NCBI RefSeq assembly: GCF_011493005.1
Contig: NZ_CP049157.1
Coordinates: 992,001 to 1,056,000, forward strand
Source of the DNA: Caballeronia sp. SBC1
GTDB lineage: Bacteria > Pseudomonadota > Gammaproteobacteria > Burkholderiales > Burkholderiaceae
Reading direction: 5' to 3'
Length of the DNA stretch: 64,000 nt
Position 1 is the first letter of the stretch. Every line of letters starts with the position of its first letter. This document shows, in pieces, positions 36,820 through 45,271 of this stretch. Below the pieces are notes generated by a model, which had not been told where the DNA came from, made no database searches, and worked only from the letters and a program-made list of their open reading frames with translations. Both the position numbers and the translations under genes were made by a program.

Positions 36820-39162
36820 ATGCGGGTCTTGGCGAGCAAAAAAATCCTGAGCATAACGACCGGCGATCGATCCCGCACTGCAGGCCCGCGCCTGCTCTAT
36901 GTCACCGCGTTGCTGGCGATTGGCATGGCAGCATGGGTGCGCCCCGCCCACGCCGCCGCACCGGCGTGTCTGGCCGACTCCGGTCCAGCTAATCGTCCTG
37001 CTATCGGTCTCGTACTGTCAGGCGGCGGCGCACGCGGTTATGCGCACCTTGGCGTGTTGAAAGTGCTCGAGGAGAACCGCATTCCGGTGGACTGCATCGC
37101 GGCAACCAGCATGGGCTCCGTGGTCGGTGGACTGTATGCCAGCGGCATGACCGCGCAGGACATGCAGAACCGCCTCGCGCAGATCAATCTCGCCGATGTC
37201 GCCTTCGACGTCACCGCCCGCGCCGACCTGCCGCAATCGCAACGCGAAGACGAGCGGCTGTATGTGAACAGCCTGTCCTTCGGTTTCGGTACGCACGGCT
37301 TCCGGCTGCCGACCGGCCTCGTGCAAGGTAACCGCCTGCAGGCGCTGCTGCAGGACTGGACCTCGGCCATCCCCGGGAACGTATCCTTCAACGGGCTGCC
37401 GATTCCGTTTCGCGCGATTGCCACCGACCTGCAAACCGGGCAGATGGTCGTGCTCGATCACGGCTCGCTGCCGCAGGCCATTCGTGCCAGCATGGCGCTG
37501 CCCGGCTTGTTCTCGCCGGCCGAAGTGGACGGCCGCACGCTGGTCGATGGCGGCCTCGTGAGCAACCTGCCGATCGAAACCGCCCGCTCGATGGGCGCGA
37601 ACGTAGTGATCGCGGTCGATATCGGCTCGCCGCTGCGGCCGCTCGATGCACTGGCTTCGCCTACGGACGTGATGCAGCAGATGATCGGCATCCTGATCCA
37701 CCAGAACGTCGCGCGGCAACGCCAGCAACTGGGTGCGGGCGACGTCCTGATCGAACCGGCGCTCGGCTCGCTGAGCTTCACGGATTTCGCCAATGCGCCT
37801 CAGGCGATTGCCGCGGGCGAGGCAGCCGCGATTGCGGCGCTGCCGAAGCTTCGGCATCTCGCGCTGTCGCCCGAGCAGTACGCGGCATATCGCGCCTCGC
37901 ACGCAACTCCCGGAACAAAGCCGGTACGCATTACGCGGATCGAAATAGAGTCGCGGGGCGCGGTGCCGCAGGGTCGCATCCGCGACGCGTTGCACGTCAA
38001 ACCCGGCGACGTCTACGATCCCAAGACGCTCAACAAGGATCTGCTGGCGCTCACCACCGCCGGAGATTTCGAAAGCATCACGCAGCAACTCATTGAAGAC
38101 GGCGACGAACATACGCTCATGATCGACGCTCGCGACAAATACTGGGGGCCGAACTTCCTGCTGTTCGGGCTTGGCTTGTCGAGCAGTTCTACCGACGCGG
38201 GCGGCTTCCGAATGCATGTGGGTTATCGGCGGCCATGGCTGACATCGTCGGGGCTGGAGGGTCGTATCGATGCAACGGTCGGCAGCGACCTGACGAACAT
38301 TCACGCCGAGTTGCGACAACCCTTGTCGAATGCGGCCGGATACTACATCGCGCCTTATCTGGAATTCCAGCGTCGCTACGCGAACATCTACAACGACGAT
38401 GGCGACACCAAGGTGACCCAATACTCACTGCAAACCGAACGCGCGGGCCTTGACTTCGGCCTGCCGCTGGCCACCCTGGGCGACTTCCGTGTCGGTGTCG
38501 CCTATGCGCATGCATTCGGTTCGCCGCAATACAACTTTCCAGCCGATATCTTCGACCCCAGTGCCCCACCCTCGGAGCAATTGTTCTCGGACATCTCTGG
38601 GAGGCAAATCAGTGCACGAGCACGCCTTGTGATCGATCAGCTCGATGATCCGCTGTTTGCGCGCAAGGGGTATTTCACGGAACTGCGCATGGAGCACTCT
38701 CTGTTCGCGGGCAGTGATAGCTTCACGGAGGTGTATGGCAAGGGACTTATTGCGGCGAGCTTCGGGCGTCACAGCTTCAACGCGAGCATCGAGGCTGGCG
38801 ACGATCTGGGCAGCACGACCAACCTGACCAATCCGCTCGGCTTCACGCTCGGCGGTTTCCAGCATCTGTCGGCTTATGCCGCTGATCAGTTGGCCGGCAA
38901 TTCGATGGTCTACGGCCAGGTCACCTACATGAACCAGCTCGCCGCGTTCAACGCATTGCCCATCCGCGGCTTGTATGCGGGGATGAGCCTGGAAGCCGGC
39001 AACGTCTGGGTGCACGACTCGCAATTCGGCAGTGGCCCGCTCAAGCGCAGCGTCACGCTCTTTACAGCCGCCACGAGTTCGTTTGGCCCGATCTATCTGG
39101 GCGTCGCATTTGCGCCGGGCGGCAGGAGAAACTTCTACTTCCAGCTTGGACACACCTATTGA
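36820..39162 (+). CDS. Patatin-like phospholipase with POTRA and beta-barrel (type Vd autotransporter, PlpD-like)
   Basis: 780 residues. A signal peptide covers about residues 1-46. The patatin domain (about 58-340) contains the oxyanion motif SGGGARGYAHLG (from residue 67), the nucleophile S97 in ATSMGS and the dyad aspartate D243 in VDGGLVSN. The serine elbow has Ala where GxSxG proteins have the first Gly. A POTRA-like segment (about 365-440) leads into a C-terminal outer-membrane barrel of alternating aromatic/hydrophobic strands that ends in YFQLGHTY. By analogy with Pseudomonas PlpD it should secrete or display a phospholipase A. It stands alone on this strand. Confidence 0.85.
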   Translation: MRVLASKKILSITTGDRSRTAGPRLLYVTALLAIGMAAWVRPAHAAAPACLADSGPANRPAIGLVLSGGGARGYAHLGVLKVLEENRIPVDCIAATSMGSVVGGLYASGMTAQDMQNRLAQINLADVAFDVTARADLPQSQREDERLYVNSLSFGFGTHGFRLPTGLVQGNRLQALLQDWTSAIPGNVSFNGLPIPFRAIATDLQTGQMVVLDHGSLPQAIRASMALPGLFSPAEVDGRTLVDGGLVSNLPIETARSMGANVVIAVDIGSPLRPLDALASPTDVMQQMIGILIHQNVARQRQQLGAGDVLIEPALGSLSFTDFANAPQAIAAGEAAAIAALPKLRHLALSPEQYAAYRASHATPGTKPVRITRIEIESRGAVPQGRIRDALHVKPGDVYDPKTLNKDLLALTTAGDFESITQQLIEDGDEHTLMIDARDKYWGPNFLLFGLGLSSSSTDAGGFRMHVGYRRPWLTSSGLEGRIDATVGSDLTNIHAELRQPLSNAAGYYIAPYLEFQRRYANIYNDDGDTKVTQYSLQTERAGLDFGLPLATLGDFRVGVAYAHAFGSPQYNFPADIFDPSAPPSEQLFSDISGRQISARARLVIDQLDDPLFARKGYFTELRMEHSLFAGSDSFTEVYGKGLIAASFGRHSFNASIEAGDDLGSTTNLTNPLGFTLGGFQHLSAYAADQLAGNSMVYGQVTYMNQLAAFNALPIRGLYAGMSLEAGNVWVHDSQFGSGPLKRSVTLFTAATSSFGPIYLGVAFAPGGRRNFYFQLGHTY

Positions 39163-39204
39163 TGCGCCGTTGTGCTCGACGTTCATGGTCAGCACCGGCC
39201 GGCC

Positions 39205-40404
39205 TCAAACAACACCCACCGGCCAGCTCAACTCGAAGCGCGCACCGGCCAACGTGACGGGGTCGGTGGCGCCGATCCGGCCGTTGTGCGCGTGCAGCAC
39301 CTGACGAGTAATCGCGAGGCCGATTCCGTAGCCCGCAGTATGGCGATCGAGTCGCACGAACGCGTTGAAAATATGCTCGCGCTCGCTTTCCGGCACACCC
39401 GTTCCATCGTCTTCTACAAAGATCTCCACGTTGCCGTGACGCACGGATAAACCGACCACGATCCGCGAGCGCGCATATTTGCTGGCGTTGCGGAGCAGGT
39501 TGCGCATGGCATACGACATCAGGCGCTTGTCCATCACGACCTGCACCGTCTCGTCGATCTCAATCGCCGGCACGATCTGCTTGTCCGCGTACATCAGCGT
39601 GGCGTCGGTCAACTGGCTGTTGAACCACGCTACCAGCGATGTAGGTTCAAGACTCGATTGCAGCGAACTGTATTCGAGCCGTGCATACGTAAGGCTCATA
39701 TCGATCAGTTCGTCGAGTTCGGTGACGTCCTGCGCAATGCTCGCCAGCGCGTGTTCGTACTCCGCTGTCGAGCTTGGCTGACGCAGTATCTCCAGCGCAA
39801 AACGTACACGCGCAAGCGGCGTGCGCAGTTCGTGCGAGATGCCGTTGGTGAGTTCGCGTTGTGCGGCGATCAGGCGTTCCATGCGTTCGGCCAGCGCATT
39901 GAGCGTACGCGCCAACGGGCCGAGGATCACGCTATGCGACACCTGCGCCCGCGTGTTGAAACGTCCACCCGTGAAGTCGATCGCGCGCTCGCGGATGATC
40001 ACGAGGTCATGCCAGACCGGCCGCATCCAGCGATACGCCACCACCGCTGGCAACGCGAATACGATCAGGATCATCGACGCCCCGTCGCCCGGCAACACGT
40101 CGAATGCATGCCACACCACGCCCGGCGTCAGCACATACGCCAACACCAGCAGCAGGATCACGGCGACGAGCAACGCCAGCCCCAACAGACGAAAATAGGC
40201 GCGCAGAAAAAGTCTCGACCAGCTTGGAATGCGGTCGGCGCGCGTGTCGGTCCACGACCGGCGAAAGTGCAGCCAGCGCCATTTGCAGTATCGGAAGGTG
40301 GTGAGTTTTTGTGCGGCAGAGTTCATGGTCACGGACAGGTTCAGATGAGCGGGCGAGCCGGACAGCGGCGCTCGCCCAAACCAATGCGCCGGTGCGCGGC
40401 TCAC
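39205..40404 (-). CDS. Sensor histidine kinase (RstB-like), third gene of the two-component operon
   Basis: 399 residues: a membrane-anchored kinase with hydrophobic segments near residues 65-90 and 107-125, a HAMP-like linker, and the DHp motif SHELRTPLARVR with phosphoacceptor H191. The ATPase blocks are NLLRNASKYA (N box), VEDDGTGVPE (G1) and GYGIGLAIT (G2). The GTG start overlaps the hydrolase stop as GTGA, indicating translational coupling; an ATG at 40326 (MNSAAQK) is an alternative start. It should phosphorylate the OmpR-type regulator encoded at 41336-42043. The periplasmic part is very short, so the signal may be sensed in the membrane. Confidence 0.85.
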   Translation of the reverse strand: MSRAPAHWFGRAPLSGSPAHLNLSVTMNSAAQKLTTFRYCKWRWLHFRRSWTDTRADRIPSWSRLFLRAYFRLLGLALLVAVILLLVLAYVLTPGVVWHAFDVLPGDGASMILIVFALPAVVAYRWMRPVWHDLVIIRERAIDFTGGRFNTRAQVSHSVILGPLARTLNALAERMERLIAAQRELTNGISHELRTPLARVRFALEILRQPSSTAEYEHALASIAQDVTELDELIDMSLTYARLEYSSLQSSLEPTSLVAWFNSQLTDATLMYADKQIVPAIEIDETVQVVMDKRLMSYAMRNLLRNASKYARSRIVVGLSVRHGNVEIFVEDDGTGVPESEREHIFNAFVRLDRHTAGYGIGLAITRQVLHAHNGRIGATDPVTLAGARFELSWPVGVV

Positions 40405-41204
40405 GCAAGCATACCGGTACGCTGTACAAACGCGACGGTGTAGTCAGCGACGGTGTTGCGTTCGTTATCGAGCGTGATCATGTGGTAGCTGTCAGTCAGG
40501 CGCACCAGCGTGACGTCGCGCGTGCCGAGATGTTTGCAGACGAACTCGGCGGATCGGATGCTCGTGACTTCGTCTTCTTCCGAATGCATCACAAGCGTCT
40601 CGCACGTGACACGCGACAACGCGCGTTTGACGGCAAACCGCATCCAGTCCACCTGGGCAATCGCGGCAAGCGGCACGTACGGATAATGCGCACCGCCGCC
40701 CTTCAGCAGATGCCGGCGGATCAGGTTGCGGATACGCGTGTTCTTGATGCCGAACGGCTCGCCCTCTGGCACGCGAATCAGGTTGCGCAATCCCGGCACG
40801 CAATACAGCAGGTAACGCAGCGGCTGGAAACGCGACCCGGCCCAACCATCGAGGAAAAGCGGCGGCGACAGCAGGATCAGGCGGCCTTTACCTTTACCCA
40901 TGCGCTCGCGGGCGCTCAACATCACCGCGAGCAATGCGCCCATCGAAATGCCGGCCACATCGACACGTTCATAACGCAACGCCAGGTCCCGGTAAGTCCG
41001 GCTCAACAGTTGCATGTAGTCGCGCAGGCTCACGCCGCTCAACTGGTCGGGGCACGAGCCGTGACCCGGTAGCGACGGCAGGTACACGTCGCAGCCAATC
41101 TGTTCGAACTTTCGGTCGAGCGACCCGAAATCGTGACGCGTGCCGCCCAGGCCATGAATCATCAGAACGGCGTGATTTGAAGGAGGTGAAACGTCGGTGG
41201 ACAT
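40401..41204 (-). CDS. Alpha/beta hydrolase (carboxylesterase-like) inside a two-component operon
   Basis: 267 residues with the esterase/lipase fold. The oxyanion motif is MIHGLGGTRHDF near residue 15, the nucleophile serine is in AGISMGALLAV (about residue 84), and the acid and histidine are likely in HSEEDEVT and TDSYHMITLDNE. It resembles Est30-type carboxylesterases. There is no signal peptide. The gene lies between the response regulator and the kinase, and its stop overlaps the kinase start by 4 bp. The three-box array at 41262-41297 ends 57 bp before its ATG, so the hydrolase and kinase form a separately promoted pair. Confidence 0.8.
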   Translation of the reverse strand: MSTDVSPPSNHAVLMIHGLGGTRHDFGSLDRKFEQIGCDVYLPSLPGHGSCPDQLSGVSLRDYMQLLSRTYRDLALRYERVDVAGISMGALLAVMLSARERMGKGKGRLILLSPPLFLDGWAGSRFQPLRYLLYCVPGLRNLIRVPEGEPFGIKNTRIRNLIRRHLLKGGGAHYPYVPLAAIAQVDWMRFAVKRALSRVTCETLVMHSEEDEVTSIRSAEFVCKHLGTRDVTLVRLTDSYHMITLDNERNTVADYTVAFVQRTGMLA

Positions 41205-41261
41205 GGCACAGGCTCTTAGCAGAATAAGCCTGCGATACTAGCCGCGCCGCGCACGCATGAC

Positions 41262-41297
41262 TGTCGAGTTACACGGGCGATTGTCGAGTTTTGTCGA
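41262..41297 (-). promoter_or_regulatory. Three-box array TCGACA-N4-TCGACA-N14-TCGACA upstream of the hydrolase-kinase pair
   Basis: Read on the minus strand, TCGACA occurs at 41297-41292, 41287-41282 and 41267-41262, with start-to-start distances of 10 and 20 bp. The first 16 bases, TCGACAAAACTCGACA, are identical to those of the array at 42231. Helical phasing by about one and two turns is typical of OmpR-family sites. The array ends 57 bp before the hydrolase start codon. Confidence 0.75.
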
Positions 41298-41335
41298 TAC
41301 AGCTCCGTGCTTCCGAGCTTCCGTTCTTCGCGGCT

Positions 41336-42043
41336 TTAGTCCCACGCGCCCGTGCTGAACTGATAGCCCTTGCCGCGGATGGTCTTGATACGCTGCGGCG
41401 TGCTTGTATCGTCTTGCAGTTTCCGGCGCAGCCGTGAGATGCCGCCGTCGATGGTGCGGTCAAGGCCGTCGAATTCGAGCCCGCGCAACTGCCGCATCAG
41501 GTTGTCGCGGCTGACCACTTCGCCCGCACAGCTCACCAATGCCCACAACAAGTCGAATTCCGCTGAAGTCAGCTCAGGCGCGCTGCCGTCCGGCAGCTTC
41601 ACGCTGCGGCTCGCACGGCTGATCTCGAATTTGCCGAACGAAAAGCTGTCCGGTTGACTGGCCGCGTTGGCGATGCGGCCCACCTCGCGGCGCAGTTGCG
41701 CCTTGATGCGTGCCAGCAGGATGCGCGGCTCGACTGGCTTGTGAACGTAGTCATCGGCACCGAATTCGAGGCCCAGCACTTCGTCGAACTGGTCGTCGCG
41801 AGCGGTCACCATGATGATCACGCCGTCAAAGTGCTCGCGTGCCTCACGACAGATCTGGAAGCCATCCTTGCCCGGCAGGTTGACGTCGAGGATCACCAGG
41901 TCGGGCTGGCCTTTCAGGATGGCCGGAACCGCGTCGTTGCCGTGCAGCACGACGTCGACGTGGTAATCATGTTTGCGCAGATAGCCGGCGACCAGCGCGG
42001 ACAGGCGGTCGTCGTCTTCTACGAGCAGAATCCGGAAGGGCAT
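41336..42043 (-). CDS. OmpR/RstA-like response regulator
   Basis: 235 residues. The receiver domain (1-120) has the acidic pocket EDDD at 9-12, phospho-acceptor D53 in ILDVNLPGKDG, the threonine in VTARDD and the lysine in HKPVEPR. The winged-helix output domain (about 135-233) has the usual LTSAEFDLLWAL start and RGKGYQF end. The ATG at 42043 gives the normal length; the frame is open upstream to 42247. The kinase partner is two genes downstream. It diverges from the DUF535 gene, and the three-box array between them is its probable binding site. Confidence 0.88.
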   Translation of the reverse strand: MPFRILLVEDDDRLSALVAGYLRKHDYHVDVVLHGNDAVPAILKGQPDLVILDVNLPGKDGFQICREAREHFDGVIIMVTARDDQFDEVLGLEFGADDYVHKPVEPRILLARIKAQLRREVGRIANAASQPDSFSFGKFEISRASRSVKLPDGSAPELTSAEFDLLWALVSCAGEVVSRDNLMRQLRGLEFDGLDRTIDGGISRLRRKLQDDTSTPQRIKTIRGKGYQFSTGAWD

Positions 42044-42230
42044 GAGGGGTTCTTTCCAGACGGACTGGTTGGGATGCTGGCCTACCACAGTGACGGCAGC
42101 GTACACAATACGGTCAGCGCCAGCGGACGCTGCCCGAATAATACTGCGAAGCGTCCCGTTTATCCCCACTGGCTGGACGTGTCCGCGCGACGCGAAGGAT
42201 ACCGGACGCGCCGGATCAGGCCCGGATCGC

Positions 42231-42266
42231 TCGACAAAACTCGACAATTCTCCAAGTAATTCGACA
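42231..42266 (+). promoter_or_regulatory. Three-box array TCGACA-N4-TCGACA-N14-TCGACA upstream of the DUF535 gene
   Basis: TCGACA at 42231, 42241 and 42261, the same spacing as the array at 41262-41297 but in the opposite orientation. It ends 61 bp before the DUF535 start codon and lies 188 bp upstream of the response regulator start, so it could serve both. Two matching arrays around one response regulator gene make it the obvious candidate binder. Confidence 0.75.
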
Positions 42267-42327
42267 CGAAGGCGTAAGGGCCGCCGCTAGCATCCTTTCG
42301 ATCGAAACACTGAAAGGATCTGCCGGG

Positions 42328-43290
42328 ATGCCTCTACTAATCGGATGGTTTGGTGCGGGTTCACGGTGGCTGGCCGATCTCGCCCATGCCTGCGCCGCGA
42401 TCCAGCGCGCCGGGAGCGCACTTTACCCGGGCGCGAGCCGCTTCCACCGCTGGCGGCGTATGCGTTTCTGGCTACGCTCGCTGGTTTGCTGGCAGACGAC
42501 GAACGTGTGGCTCGAGCGCTGTTCAAGTGAGCCGCTGCTCGATCTGGTGAAGCGCCACCCCGCCACGCTTGAACGCATGCACCGGCCATTCCTGCACGGC
42601 CGTTTCAGTCCGGGCGAACGGCTTGTCGCGAGCCTGGATCACCATATGCTCACGCAACAGCGCGTGCCGCATCTGGCCAACCGGATCGCAACTGTTGGAC
42701 GGGTGCCAGTCGCGCACTTCTCGGTCGGGCTCGAACGCTGGCAGGTGTCGCTCGAATCGATCGAACATTTCCAGAGAGAAGGCGACTGGACTTTATGCAT
42801 TCGCGATGCGCTCGACCAGCGCGTGGTGTCGTGCACGTTCAGCCTTGCTTATCTTGGCGGCAAGGTACGCCGGCCGCGCATGTGCATTGGCTCCGTGCAG
42901 GGTCCGGATAAATCGGTGAACGGACGCGAGCTGTTTCGTGTGCTGACGAAGCGCTGGCACGGGCTGCGGCCCAAAATCTTCGTGATCTACCTGGCGCAAT
43001 GCGTAGCGCAAGCGCTCGATGTGGACGGGACGTTCATTGTGTCGAAGCACGCCCATGTGTATGCGAACTGGCGCTACTGTCTGCGCAAGCGCCGGGTGTC
43101 CGCCGACTACGATAGTTTGTCGCGCGAATGTGGCGCGTTCAATGACTGGAATGGGTGGTTCGTGCTTGGGCCGCCGGCACTTTATATGGCGGATCAGCAA
43201 GGGACAGACTCGGGGAACGCGGCACGGCGCAAACGCTATGCGCTCAGGGCAGACGTTGCTTCGCAGATCAAGGCCAGTCTCAGGCAATGA
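42328..43290 (+). CDS. DUF535 (VirK/YbjX family) protein
   Basis: 320 residues of the VirK/YbjX family. Supporting blocks are LERMHRPFLHGRFS near residue 92, DWTLCIRDALDQRV and IGSVQGPDKSVNGRELFR in the middle, and DGTFIVSKHAHVYAN, YDSLSRECGAF near the C-terminus. Family members in enteric bacteria (VirK, YbjX, SomA) are linked to envelope stress and antimicrobial-peptide resistance and are regulated by PhoPQ; the biochemical activity is unknown. Here the gene is divergent from an OmpR-type regulator and carries that system's presumed box array upstream, so it is probably a main target. Confidence 0.8.
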   Translation: MPLLIGWFGAGSRWLADLAHACAAIQRAGSALYPGASRFHRWRRMRFWLRSLVCWQTTNVWLERCSSEPLLDLVKRHPATLERMHRPFLHGRFSPGERLVASLDHHMLTQQRVPHLANRIATVGRVPVAHFSVGLERWQVSLESIEHFQREGDWTLCIRDALDQRVVSCTFSLAYLGGKVRRPRMCIGSVQGPDKSVNGRELFRVLTKRWHGLRPKIFVIYLAQCVAQALDVDGTFIVSKHAHVYANWRYCLRKRRVSADYDSLSRECGAFNDWNGWFVLGPPALYMADQQGTDSGNAARRKRYALRADVASQIKASLRQ

Positions 43291-43694
43291 GCCTTGGTTT
43301 CGCTTGCGCCGGTCGAACGACCGGACGCCAACCCGGCCTGCCTTAAGCGATCAATTGGGTCAATGCTGGAACACTCAGTACTGCCGCGTAGTAGCAGATA
43401 TCACCACGATCGGTCCAGCTAGCGTCGCGATAATCCCTTCATGGCTGAGCCGTCGAGCAACGAACGAAGCCGCCCTGGTGACCAAAAAAAGCCCAACTTC
43501 TAGCTGGGCAAAATCCATCGGGATCGGAGCAACCCCGCTGGAGGAGGTGCTATTCGTTGGTTCGACATAGCGCAAGACGCATAAGCTAATCGATAGGCGC
43601 ACAGGATCGCTGCGCGCTCATCAACCCTTTTTGAACCATCTTCAACATCGCCAGCATGGCTGGACGGTTTGGCAACGCGACTGACTTGTGTTGA
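43291..43694. other. Intergenic stretch with a minus-strand terminator
   Basis: About 400 bp between the DUF535 and DUF4148 genes. The only clear element is the intrinsic terminator at 43484-43509. A minus-strand open frame at 43375-43602 runs through that terminator and is not credible. Confidence 0.5.
43484..43509 (-). terminator. Intrinsic terminator on the minus strand
   Basis: On the minus strand an 8-bp stem (GCCCAGCT with AGTTGGGC, one G-U pair) and a 3-nt loop are followed directly by seven T residues. This is a textbook rho-independent terminator. It lies about 185 bp downstream of the DUF4148 gene, so that transcript has a long 3' end that could hold a small RNA. Confidence 0.75.
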
Positions 43695-44015
43695 TTAATG
43701 GCCGAAGTAGATCGACTTTGCGTTGTCGTTCAGCGCGGGGCTCGCAACTGCGCGGGCACCCGATGCCGACGTGCCATCGTTTACACCGCCGAAGCTGGTA
43801 GCAGCGCCATTTTGCGCAACGACACGTGCTTCTGCAGCTTGAACATCAGCCGGGTAATTCGGGTCATCGCGACCGGGTTGATAGCCCGCCTTTTCAAGCT
43901 GGACCAGTTGAGCTCTCACTTCGGCGCGAGTAACAGGCGCATTCGATTGAGCGAAAGACGACACAGCCGGGACAGCGAGCACTGCGGCAACAATAAGCGA
44001 TTGAACGAGTTTCAT
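43695..44015 (-). CDS. DUF4148 family exported small protein
   Basis: 106 residues: a Sec signal peptide (MKLVQSLIVAAVLAVPAVSSFA/QS) followed by VTRAEVRAQLVQLEKAGYQPGRDDPNYPADVQAAEARV, seen as the blocks VTRAEVRAQL and LEKAGYQPGRDDPNYPA that define DUF4148. These proteins occur in many copies in Burkholderia and relatives and have no known function. A strong GGAGGT ribosome-binding site precedes the ATG. Periplasmic location is expected. Confidence 0.88.
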   Translation of the reverse strand: MKLVQSLIVAAVLAVPAVSSFAQSNAPVTRAEVRAQLVQLEKAGYQPGRDDPNYPADVQAAEARVVAQNGAATSFGGVNDGTSASGARAVASPALNDNAKSIYFGH

Positions 44016-44197
44016 GACCTACCTCCGAATCTTGATTTTCTTCGCGAACAACCCTGTTCGCGTTTCAGTGTTTCAAGTGTAGGTAAGTACGCGCTTAAGA
44101 TTAACAGCAGACTGCGCAAGGGATTATTGTCAATTTAGGCGTAAACCCTAGGCGTCTGAAAGACCGGTAACGGTGACGCCATACAAATAGCTGACGA

Positions 44198-44728
44198 TCA
44201 TCGAACGGCTCGTTTACCAGCAGCACCGTGAATGGGGCCAGCGCGTTCTTCAATCGCGCGCCGAACGGAGTCGCGTAGCCCCAGGAAGAACGCCAGCTCC
44301 GCCACAATGAACAGCGGCCCGACCGCCAGCCCGATTACATCGTCCACGAACGCCGGTTTGCTGCCTTCGAAGTAGTGTCCGATGAACTGAATCACCCAGC
44401 CGATAAAAAACAGGCCCAGGCCCCAAGCGAGCCAGAGCCCGGTCGTTTGCATTGCGAGCAGCTTCCCCGCCCACACACTCAGCGCGAGCAAGAGAGTCAT
44501 GAGGATACCGAATCGTATGTCTAGCCGGAGATAGAACACCGCGACGGCAGTGGCGAGCAGCATTGCGGGCGACACGCTCAGCGCGCCCGCAATGCCGACC
44601 GCCGGACGCGCCAGCAAAGTCGCAACCGCGACCACGATCAGTGGAATGCCAATGAGGTGCGAAGCAATGTTGCGCGAGTCGCGGTGATACACCGCGTACT
44701 GTCCAAGCTGGTCAACCAGGGATTTCAT
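44198..44728 (-). CDS. DUF962/Mpo1-like membrane protein
   Basis: 176 residues with four hydrophobic segments. The family motifs are YHRDSRNIASHLIGIPL near residue 14 and FIGHYFEGSKPAF near residue 115, with histidines that bind iron in yeast Mpo1, a dioxygenase that shortens 2-hydroxy fatty acids. Bacterial homologues are inner-membrane proteins of uncertain role, possibly in hydroxy-fatty-acid alpha-oxidation. It stands alone. Confidence 0.8.
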   Translation of the reverse strand: MKSLVDQLGQYAVYHRDSRNIASHLIGIPLIVVAVATLLARPAVGIAGALSVSPAMLLATAVAVFYLRLDIRFGILMTLLLALSVWAGKLLAMQTTGLWLAWGLGLFFIGWVIQFIGHYFEGSKPAFVDDVIGLAVGPLFIVAELAFFLGLRDSVRRAIEERAGPIHGAAGKRAVR

Positions 44729-44829
44729 GGCAGTGCCCTCCGAATCGTGGCTAACGGCATTGCGTGCAATAAAACTGTTAGCGCCGCTAGAAGCATTCGG
44801 CCGTCCGGGTAAGCGTACGCGATGACGGC

Positions 44830-45261
44830 TTACCGCGCATTCGCTTTAGGCTTGATATTCCTCTGGGCGTCGAACATCTTGAAGGCAAGCATGCCTGCAA
44901 CCATGGCTGCGAGGAAGACCACAGCCCCGAGTTTCCCCGCGCCCACCGCTACCACGACCGGTCCTGGACAAAACCCCGCCAGTCCCCAACCGACTCCAAA
45001 AATCGCGCTTCCCACGATCAATTGCGCATCGATTTTTTTCTTCGTGGGGAGATGCTTGGTTTCTTCGAGAAGCGGCTTTCCAGTCCGCCGGCTCGCAAAA
45101 AACCCGACTGATGCAAACGCGACTGCGCCAATCATGACAAAGGCCAACGAAGGATCCCAATTCCCCGCGAGGTCGAGGAAACCAAGGATCTTAGCGGGGT
45201 TCGCCATGCCGGAGATGATCAGGCCTAGACCGAAAAGCAGCCCGGCCAGAAACGAACTCAT
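44830..45261 (-). CDS. YeeE/YedE family (DUF6691-type) membrane protein, sulfur transport half
   Basis: 143 residues with four hydrophobic segments. Motifs AGLLFGLGLIISGMANPAKI near the start and GVGWGLAGFCPGPVVVAVGAG with its conserved cysteine are typical of the second half of split YeeE/YedE (PmpB-like) transporters, which move thiosulfate or related sulfur. The ATG at 45261 is preferred; an ATG at 45288 would overlap the upstream gene. It overlaps or abuts its partner, so the two halves are made together. Confidence 0.8.
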   Translation of the reverse strand: MSSFLAGLLFGLGLIISGMANPAKILGFLDLAGNWDPSLAFVMIGAVAFASVGFFASRRTGKPLLEETKHLPTKKKIDAQLIVGSAIFGVGWGLAGFCPGPVVVAVGAGKLGAVVFLAAMVAGMLAFKMFDAQRNIKPKANAR

Positions 45262-45271
45262 GTTTCGCACG

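Noticed and set aside
37018..38421. 467-codon minus-strand open frame
   Set aside because: It lies antisense to the patatin autotransporter, whose catalytic motifs are clear; composition is Arg/His-rich and meaningless.
43375..43602. 75-codon minus-strand frame
   Set aside because: It would be translated through a strong intrinsic terminator on the same strand and has no ribosome-binding site.
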